A program made the position numbers and the translations under genes. A DNA stretch of 64,000 nucleotides, taken from positions 1-64,000 of IMG/VR virus record IMGVR_UViG_3300042463_001065, one strand, 5' to 3'. Of this stretch, positions 42,242 through 49,800 are shown one piece after another. Numbering within the stretch: position 1 is the stretch's first letter; every line of letters starts with the position of its first letter. The notes below the pieces were generated by a model. It was not told where the DNA came from. It did not search any database and worked only from the letters and a program-made list of their open reading frames with translations. This DNA is from a virus.

Positions 42242-44101
42242 ATGGATATTTCGCAAAAAATATTAAGTGACATTACTGTCTTTATGAAATACGCTAAGTT
42301 TCAACCTGAATTGAACAGGAGAGAGACTTGGGAAGAGTTGGTAACACGTAACAAAGAAATGCATCAACGTAAGTACCCCCACATCAAAGATGAGATAGAG
42401 GAGGTATATAAAATGGTATACGACAAGAAAGTATTACCATCAATGAGATCATTACAATTCGGTGGTAAACCAATTGAGATTTCACCAAACAGAGTCTACA
42501 ACTGTGCATATATGCCAATTGACCATGTAGACGCATTTTCTGAAACGATGTTTTTACTTTTAGGTGGAACGGGAGTTGGATACTCAGTTCAAAAACACCA
42601 TGTTGAAAAACTACCAGAAATAAAAAAACCAAACCCTGAAAGAACAAGACGTTACCTAATCGGTGACTCTATTGAAGGATGGGCAGATGCCATTAAAGTG
42701 TTAATGGAATCATATTTAGGTTACAAATCATCAACACCTGTCTTTGATTTTTCAGATATTAGACAAAAAGGTGCGATGCTTGTAACGTCAGGAGGTAAGG
42801 CGCCAGGACCTCAACCACTTAAAGATTGTATCCACCACATAACAAAAGTGTTGGATAACAAAAAAGATGGAGAAAGATTATCACCAATTGAAACTCACGA
42901 TATTGTTTGTCATATTGCAGATGCAGTATTAGCAGGAGGTATTAGAAGAGCAGCACTTATCTCATTATTTTCAGCTGATGATGAAGAAATGATTTCTTGT
43001 AAGTCAGGAAGTTGGTGGGAACAAAATGCACAAAGAGGTAGAGCAAATAACTCGGCAGTACTTCTTCGTCACAAAATCACAAAAGAATTCTTTATGGATT
43101 TGTGGAAACGTATTGAGTTATCAGGAGCAGGTGAACCTGGAATCTATTTATCTAACGATAAAGATTGGGGAACTAACCCATGTTGTGAAATCGCACTTCG
43201 TCCATTCCAATTCTGTAACTTATGTGAGGTAAACGCTTCCGATATTGAATCACAAGAAGACTTTGATAAAAGAGTTAGAGCTGCAGCATTTATTGGAACA
43301 TTACAGGCAGGGTACACAGACTTCCATTACCTAAGAGATATTTGGAAAAGAACAACCGAAAAAGACGCACTTATTGGTGTTGGTATGACGGGTATCGGTT
43401 CAGGTGTTGTATTGGGTTATGATATGAAAAAGGCGGCTAAGGCTGTTAAAGAAGAAAACGAAAGAGTTGCATCATTAATTAAAATTAACAAATCTGCAAG
43501 AACAACAACAGTTAAACCATCAGGAACATCATCTTTAGTATTAGGAACATCATCAGGTATTCACGCTTGGCATAATGACTACTACCTAAGAAGAATCCGT
43601 GTAGGAAAAAATGAATCAATCTATTCATACTTGGCAATTAACCACCCTGAATTGATTGAAGACGAATACTTTAGACCACATGACACCGCGGTAATTACTA
43701 TTCCACAAAGAGCACCTGAAGGATCAATTGTTAGACACGAATCAGTATTCCAAATGTTAGAAAGAGTTAAAAAAGTTTCACAAGAATGGATTAAACCTGG
43801 ACATAGAAACGGACAAAATACTCACAACGTATCGGCAACCGTTTCAATTAAAGAAGATGAGTGGGAATTAGTTGGTGATTGGATGTGGAATAATAGAGAC
43901 TTCTATAATGGACTTTCAGTATTACCATACAACGGAGGAACATACACACAAGCACCTTTTGAAGATTGTACAAAAGAAGACTTTGAAAGATTAGTTAAAT
44001 CATTAACAGATGTTGATCTTACAAAAGTTATTGAGTTACAAGATAACACTGACCTACGAGGAGAAGCTGCGTGTGCGGGTGGAGCTTGTGAAATCGTATA
44101 A
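42242..44101 (+). CDS. nrdJ: Class II (B12-dependent) ribonucleotide reductase
   Basis: 619 residues. Class II features: MFLLLGGTGVGYSVQ near residues 103-117 and the C-terminal redox tail CAGGACEIV (C611/C616). Active-site residues: N312-x-C314-x-E316 around the thiyl radical site, C325 eleven residues on, and C88 in YNCAY, which pair to reduce the substrate. The usual NPCGE reads NPCCE here, so an extra Cys sits next to the radical site. The enzyme makes deoxynucleotides using adenosylcobalamin from the host and needs no oxygen, so it fits both aerobic and anaerobic infection. It is immediately downstream of the helicase gene. Confidence 0.92.
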   Translation: MDISQKILSDITVFMKYAKFQPELNRRETWEELVTRNKEMHQRKYPHIKDEIEEVYKMVYDKKVLPSMRSLQFGGKPIEISPNRVYNCAYMPIDHVDAFSETMFLLLGGTGVGYSVQKHHVEKLPEIKKPNPERTRRYLIGDSIEGWADAIKVLMESYLGYKSSTPVFDFSDIRQKGAMLVTSGGKAPGPQPLKDCIHHITKVLDNKKDGERLSPIETHDIVCHIADAVLAGGIRRAALISLFSADDEEMISCKSGSWWEQNAQRGRANNSAVLLRHKITKEFFMDLWKRIELSGAGEPGIYLSNDKDWGTNPCCEIALRPFQFCNLCEVNASDIESQEDFDKRVRAAAFIGTLQAGYTDFHYLRDIWKRTTEKDALIGVGMTGIGSGVVLGYDMKKAAKAVKEENERVASLIKINKSARTTTVKPSGTSSLVLGTSSGIHAWHNDYYLRRIRVGKNESIYSYLAINHPELIEDEYFRPHDTAVITIPQRAPEGSIVRHESVFQMLERVKKVSQEWIKPGHRNGQNTHNVSATVSIKEDEWELVGDWMWNNRDFYNGLSVLPYNGGTYTQAPFEDCTKEDFERLVKSLTDVDLTKVIELQDNTDLRGEAACAGGACEIV

Positions 44102-44103
44102 GT

Positions 44104-44184
44104 CATGAAAGCACAATGGGGAAATGATATGACGCTAACATACCAAGTTATGTTGGCGTTTTATAATCTTAGAAAGAATAATTA
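44104..44184 (+). CDS. Possible 26-residue ORF between nrdJ and the DUF5522-like gene
   Basis: ATG 2 bases after the nrdJ stop, TAA 2 bases before the next start, encoding MKAQWGNDMTLTYQVMLAFY and a basic end. The tight fit on both sides suggests it may be translated, but it contains a 10-bp hairpin that looks like a terminator, which makes a non-coding role equally likely. Confidence 0.3.
44132..44162 (+). terminator. Terminator-like hairpin after nrdJ
   Basis: Stem ACGCTAACAT/ATGTTGGCGT (one T-G pair) with an 8-base loop, followed by TTTT. It overlaps the possible 26-residue ORF. Confidence 0.55.
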
Positions 44185-44186
44185 AA

Positions 44187-44411
44187 ATGAATGTAGGAGC
44201 ATCAAAAGATTGGATACAACAACAATACGTTAGAGAGTTTGGACCAAAACTCCAACCAACTGAATTTTATTATGATAGTCAAGGTAGAATGGTCATGACA
44301 GAAGAATACCACAAAAGACGAGGTAGATGTTGTGGTAATGGATGTTTACATTGTCCATACGAACCAAGACACGAAAGAGGAAATAAAGTTTTACAAGAAT
44401 CCCGACATTAA
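44187..44411 (+). CDS. Small Cys-rich DUF5522-like protein
   Basis: 74 residues with a C-terminal cluster RGRCCGNGCLHCPYEP, matching the CC-x2-GC-x2-CPY signature of small bacterial proteins called DUF5522 as I recall. Four cysteines in this spacing suggest a zinc or iron-sulfur site. The N-terminal half is a short helical and aromatic region (DWIQQQYVREFGPKLQPTEFYYD). Function unknown in bacteria. In this context it follows ribonucleotide reductase and could take part in redox or metal handling; that is speculation. A strong terminator overlaps its stop. Confidence 0.65.
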   Translation: MNVGASKDWIQQQYVREFGPKLQPTEFYYDSQGRMVMTEEYHKRRGRCCGNGCLHCPYEPRHERGNKVLQESRH

Positions 44412-44427
44412 GTTGGGATTTTTTTTA
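44398..44427 (+). terminator. Rho-independent terminator ending the replication block
   Basis: Stem AATCCCGAC/GTTGGGATT with loop ATTAA that contains the upstream stop codon, followed by eight or more Ts. Confidence 0.85.
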
Positions 44428-44433
44428 TTTATA
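44426..44433 (+). promoter_or_regulatory. TATTTATA box before the gp25 gene (distal)
   Basis: TATTTATA 30 bases before the gp25 start, overlapping the terminator T-run. Confidence 0.45.
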
Positions 44434-44451
44434 TAAAATTATATCAGGTTA

Positions 44452-44459
44452 TATTTATT
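44452..44459 (+). promoter_or_regulatory. TATTTATT box before the gp25 gene (proximal)
   Basis: TATTTATT 4 bases before the start codon; a second box in the same leader. Confidence 0.35.
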
Positions 44460-44463
44460 TGAT

Positions 44464-44925
44464 ATGGCTAATGGTATTACATATGGTATTATATTTCCCT
44501 TTAGACAAAGTGTTGATGGTAAATTTTTATTATTATCTGAAGAAACAAACGACGAAATAAGAAGTAACTTAATCCATTTGTTATTAACAAGAAAAGGAAG
44601 TCGTTATTTTTTACCGGATTTTGGAACAAGACTATATGATTTTATTTTTGAACCATTAGATGGATTAACTTTTGATAGTATTAGAACCGAGATTGAGGAT
44701 TCTGTTAGTAAATACATACCTAATCTAATAATACAAAACATTTCAATAGAACCATATATAAATACGGAACCTTCTTTAGGTGAATTACCATCAGAACAAT
44801 TTGACATACCTGTTTATAGAGTGCCAGGTGCAAATACAGAAGAATACACTGCGAAAGTTAAAATAGAATACATAGACAACTCAAACGCCTTTGGAACTAG
44901 AGAATTTGTAATAATCAATATTTAA
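44464..44925 (+). CDS. Baseplate wedge protein (gp25/gpW-like)
   Basis: 153 residues. The phrase LIHLLLTRKGSRYFLPDFGTRLYDFIFEP is the classic gp25 core, a lysozyme-like fold that has no lysozyme activity in T4. It starts sheath assembly from the baseplate. It is followed after 6 bases by the gp6-like gene, the usual pairing in contractile-tailed phages and related systems. It opens the second late block after the terminator and two TATTTATW boxes. Confidence 0.88.
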   Translation: MANGITYGIIFPFRQSVDGKFLLLSEETNDEIRSNLIHLLLTRKGSRYFLPDFGTRLYDFIFEPLDGLTFDSIRTEIEDSVSKYIPNLIIQNISIEPYINTEPSLGELPSEQFDIPVYRVPGANTEEYTAKVKIEYIDNSNAFGTREFVIINI

Positions 44926-44931
44926 TTATAT

Positions 44932-46770
44932 ATGGCAAACAGAAAAATATCATATACCGAAAGAGATTTTGAAGGGATAAGAAGAGAGTTAATAAACTAC
45001 ACCCAACAGTACTATCCTGAATTAATACAGAACTTTAACGACGCGTCAGTTTTTTCAGTTTTGATGGACTTAAATGCCGCGGTGACCGACAACTTACATT
45101 TCCATATAGATAGAAGTATTCAAGAAACTGTATTACAGTATGCACAACAAAGATCTTCTGTTTTTAACATTGCTAGAACTTATGGACTCAAAATACCTGG
45201 CTTCAGACCTTCAGTCACAATAGCCGACATATCTATAACTGTACCAGCTGCGGGCGATTCAGAAAATACCACATATTTGGGGGTATTAAGAGCAGGATCT
45301 CAATTTGCGGGGGCTGGAACAATATTTGAAAATCTTTATGATATTGATTTTTCTTCAGATTACAATATTGAAGGATTTGTTAATAGAACTAAAATACCAA
45401 CATTTGATCAAAATAATAACATAGTTAATTATGTTATAACAAAAAGAGAAGTAATTGTTAACGGATCTACAAAAATTTTCAAAATAGTCGTAAATTCAAA
45501 TAACGTAGTACCTTTTTATAGTTTTTTCCTACCTGAAAAAAACGTGTTAGGAGTTACTTCAATTATTCAAAAAGATGGAACTTCTTATCAAAACACGCCA
45601 ACATACTCCGAGTTTAACTCCTCTAATGGTAGATGGTATGAGGTTGATGCATTGGTTGAAGATACTGTATTTATTGAAGACAACACAAAACCTGTTGATT
45701 CTGCGGGTGTTAAAGTTGGTAAATATATTAAAACCGACAATAGATTTATTACGGAATACACACCGGAAGGGTTTTTAAAAATACAATTTGGGGCTGGAAC
45801 AACAACACCAAATCAACAACTTCAACAGTTTACACAAACAGGTATTCCACTCAAATTACAAAATTATCAAAACAACATAGGGTTAGGTTTAACCGTTCAA
45901 CCAAACACAACGATTTTTGTTCAATATAGAGTTGGTGGTGGTTTAGTATCTAATATTGGGGTCGGTGCTATTACTCAAGTAGTAACCGCTGATTTTTATG
46001 TGAATGGTCCTTCTGATAGTATTAATAGGAGTGTTACACAATCTTTAAGTGTTAATAATATAACTGCAGCAATTGGGGGTTCAAACCAACCTTCAATAGA
46101 GGAAGTAAGAAACATGGTGACTTTTAATTTTGCTGCACAAAAAAGAGCGGTAACCATTAATGATTATAAGTCATTGATAGATACAATGCCAGGAAAATTT
46201 GGAGCACCTGCAAAAGTATCCATCACAGAATTAGATAATAAAATATTGATAAAAATACTATCTTATGATAATACTGGGGTTTTAACACAGACAGTCTCCA
46301 ATAACCTGAAAACCAATTTGGCAACTTATCTATCAAAGTATAGAATGATAAATGATTATATATCAATAGAGGTTGCTAAAGTTATTGATTTAGAATTAGA
46401 ATTTTTAGTAATATTGGACAACGCCGGATCACAATCTGAAGTAATAACACAAATAATAAATCAGGTTAGCACATATATGAATCCAAATAATAGAGAACTT
46501 GGCCAAAACCTAAACGTATCGGATTTAAGAAGGTTAGTTCAAGATATCGGAGGAGTTAACACGTTAGCGGAAATAAGGGTTTATAATAAAGTTGGGGGAC
46601 AATACTCATCGTCTGAAACATCACAAAGATATATTGATACAACAACAAAACAAATTGAATTAGTTGATGATACCATATTTGCTGAACCCGACCAAATTTA
46701 TCAAATTAGATTCCCTAAAAAAGACATCAAAGTCAGGGTTAAAAACTTATCAACCGTAGACTTCATATAA
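44932..46770 (+). CDS. Baseplate wedge protein (gp6/J-like)
   Basis: 612 residues. The N-terminus (YTERDFEGIRRELINYTQQYYPE, then NDASVFSVLMDLNAAVTDNLHFHIDRSI) is the Baseplate_J/gp6 pattern, and the C-terminal half has LSVNNITAAIGGSNQPSIEEV and TINDYKSLIDTMPG, common in this family. In T4 the gp6 dimers form the inner ring that joins wedges and controls baseplate switching. It is coupled to the gp25 gene. Confidence 0.88.
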   Translation: MANRKISYTERDFEGIRRELINYTQQYYPELIQNFNDASVFSVLMDLNAAVTDNLHFHIDRSIQETVLQYAQQRSSVFNIARTYGLKIPGFRPSVTIADISITVPAAGDSENTTYLGVLRAGSQFAGAGTIFENLYDIDFSSDYNIEGFVNRTKIPTFDQNNNIVNYVITKREVIVNGSTKIFKIVVNSNNVVPFYSFFLPEKNVLGVTSIIQKDGTSYQNTPTYSEFNSSNGRWYEVDALVEDTVFIEDNTKPVDSAGVKVGKYIKTDNRFITEYTPEGFLKIQFGAGTTTPNQQLQQFTQTGIPLKLQNYQNNIGLGLTVQPNTTIFVQYRVGGGLVSNIGVGAITQVVTADFYVNGPSDSINRSVTQSLSVNNITAAIGGSNQPSIEEVRNMVTFNFAAQKRAVTINDYKSLIDTMPGKFGAPAKVSITELDNKILIKILSYDNTGVLTQTVSNNLKTNLATYLSKYRMINDYISIEVAKVIDLELEFLVILDNAGSQSEVITQIINQVSTYMNPNNRELGQNLNVSDLRRLVQDIGGVNTLAEIRVYNKVGGQYSSSETSQRYIDTTTKQIELVDDTIFAEPDQIYQIRFPKKDIKVRVKNLSTVDFI

Positions 46771-46773
46771 GAT

Positions 46774-46781
46774 TATTTATT
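46774..46781 (+). promoter_or_regulatory. TATTTATT box before the gene at 46843 (distal)
   Basis: TATTTATT 61 bases before the start, directly after the gp6 stop. Confidence 0.3.
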
Positions 46782-46821
46782 TTGGTAATACTCTTGTTAT
46801 TTTTAAAATAACTAACATAAC

Positions 46822-46829
46822 TATTTATC
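46822..46829 (+). promoter_or_regulatory. TATTTATC box before the gene at 46843 (proximal)
   Basis: TATTTATC (last base off consensus) 13 bases before the start codon. Confidence 0.3.
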
Positions 46830-46842
46830 AACAAAGAGCATT

Positions 46843-49800
46843 ATGTCTAAAAATTATAGATTAAGAACCACACCAGGTATAGATAAAAACATAAGAATTA
46901 AAGTAGATCAAGATTTTGATTTTATTGAAATATTATCATTAAAATTAAAACAATCTGACGTTTATACGAGATTTTGTGCCGATTATGGTGTAGTTGCCGG
47001 AAGAGTTATTGCAAATGGTGGGTATGGGGTACCAAACGTTACTGTATCAGTATTTGTTCCTCTTTCTATAGAAGACTCTGAAGATCCTGTCATCTCAACA
47101 TTATATCCATATAAAACTTTAACAGACAAAAATGAAGAAGGATATAGATATAATTTATTACCATATGTTCAAGAATATGGAGGACACAACCCAACAGGCA
47201 CATTTCCTGATAGAGAAGATGTTGTAAGTGACAGTACAGTTTTAGAAGTTTATGAAAAATATTATAAATACACCGTAAGAACAAATGATAGTGGTGATTT
47301 TATGATTGTTGGGGTTCCATTAGGACAACAAATCGTTGTAATGGATATGGATGTATCAAACATTGGTTGTTTCTCTTTAAGGCCTTCTGATTTAATTAGA
47401 ATGGGTATGGGGAGTGAAGGTCAGTTTGAGGGGTCTTCATTTAAATCATCACCTGATTTAGATTCTTTACCACAAATTGTAAATGAAAAGAAAGAAGTTG
47501 AAGTAACTTCGTTTTGGGGAGATGATGAGTTATGTAATATTGGAATTACAAGAGTGGATTTTGATTTGAGGGATTTGGGAATTCAAATTGAACCTCAAGC
47601 AATATTCATGGGATCAATGTTTTCAACAACAGACGAAGATGCATTACAAACTAATTGTAAACCAAAATTTGACACAGGAAATCTATGTGATTTGGTTACG
47701 GCTCCTGGTACCATTTTAGCAATCAGACAAACAATATATACCGATGCGGGAGGATATCCAATATTAGAACAGTATAAATTACCTGAAGGTGGAAATATTA
47801 TTGATAGTGACGGTACTTGGTTAATTGAGATGCCGATGAATTTGGATTATATTACAACAAATGAATTTGGTGAACAAGTAATATCAAATGACCCTAAAGT
47901 GGGTATTCCAACAAAGGCAAAATACAGATTTAAAATCCAATACCAAAATGAAGGGTTTGCGGCATCAACACAAAGAGCCGATTATTTGGTTCCTAATATT
48001 AGAGAATACGGTTGGAACTCAACAATAAGTGCAAACGGACCTGCGGACGATACATTACAAAGACAATCATATGCATTTAGTTTAGATTGGACTGATTATG
48101 GTGATACTGGAACAACGATTGGTCAAAAAATGATTGCTGACGCAATTAACTGTGAAGACAAGTTTTTTGAATTTAATTATAATAGAGTTTATACTGTTTC
48201 AAGTTTTATTGATAGGTGGAAGTGGGGGTTTAATAGGTCAAGACATTTAGGGATAAAAGAAATTACAAATAGGGAATGTAGTACAACTACAAATAGGATG
48301 CCTGTAAATGACGGTGTTAGAAATTTTGATTTAATATTTTTCTTAGCAAACATTGTAATAACATTATTTTCTTTGTTAGCGGTTGTGTTAATACCATTAT
48401 TACATTTAATTGCAAAATTTTGGCCAGTTGCTAGATGGGCATTAAGTATTGGTGTACCATTATTTTTAGGTTATTTAACAGTAAACTTTACTTTAGCTGC
48501 AATTGCTGCATTTCCGGCTATTGGTTTAATGATTTTGAGTGCGGGTACTGCATTAATTTTTGGGTTAGCTACCGCTTTTTATATTTTAAAAGTGAGCCCA
48601 CTAATTAACGCAACATCAAATCTGAGAGGAATTACATTGCCCTCCATGACATATCCAGACTGTGAAGCTTGTTCATGTGATCCACAATCACTTAATGTTG
48701 AAGAAATAGTTGGAGATGGAACAAACGGTAATTTAACTGTTATTTCAGTAAGAAATAATCAAATATATACTAGAAAAAATTCATCATTTTTATCTGATTT
48801 AAATTCTAATAATTTTTGGGCAAATACACCGAATGAAGAAAATTGTTCTGCCGGTGGTGACGATAATAATGATTGTTCAGACAGTCCTGCATTTTGTAAT
48901 TTGAGGACAGAAGCATTTAATGGAGGTGCGTTGTTGGAGAGACAAAAATATACATTAAACTCATACGGAATAAAATACTCATTAGCTGGTTACCCAAATG
49001 GAACAGTACAAGGAACACCAATAAACAGATTATTCTTTCCTCAAGGAAGAATATTCTTTCAAACCGGTATAACGTACTCACAAAGAATAAATTTGGCAAA
49101 TATAAGACAAAGATATTTTGATACACAAACACCATCTATCCAAAATATAATAACAACAACAATTGAAAATGATGGGTACACTTCCCAACCGTTCACCGAT
49201 AATGTTATGGTTTTATTGTGTGATACTGGTACAATTGATAGTTTACCTTCAGGTTCACTTTTAACATTTACCAACCCTGATAATGTTGACGATAAAAATA
49301 AAGATGGGTATAACGTAAGTGGCGTTACAGAAAATCAATTTGGGGGTAAAGGAATAACAGGAACATCACAAACTGCAACAACCGTTACTTTAACATACAT
49401 TAAATCAGATTCCTCAGTAGGGACTGCAAATTTATATTTAACTGGATCAACAACACAAAGAGAATATAAATTTAAAGGAGGATTAGAATACTTTCAAGTA
49501 ATTACCGGAATGACAGCACTCAAAGCCGCACAATTAGTTAATGGATCTGTACCATCAGGACAATATCCTTTTAATTTCATAGGAACTTTTTTCACAAGGG
49601 CAACCACTTGGATATATTATAGACAAAGTTGTGGCGGAGAACCAACGGTAAAGTCATTAATAAATCCACTAACAATTAATGGAAATTCATGGGAAAATTT
49701 GAATGTTTTAATTTTAGTAAGAGGGGTGGACCCTTTTAGTGAAAAACAAGTAATTAAATATGATTTGTCTAAATTATTCGGATATGCTAATAACTCACAA

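Noticed and set aside
44187-44411. Zinc-finger transcription factor
   Set aside because: The CC-x2-GC-x2-CPY spacing matches the small DUF5522-like signature better than a DNA-binding finger, and no basic helix is present.
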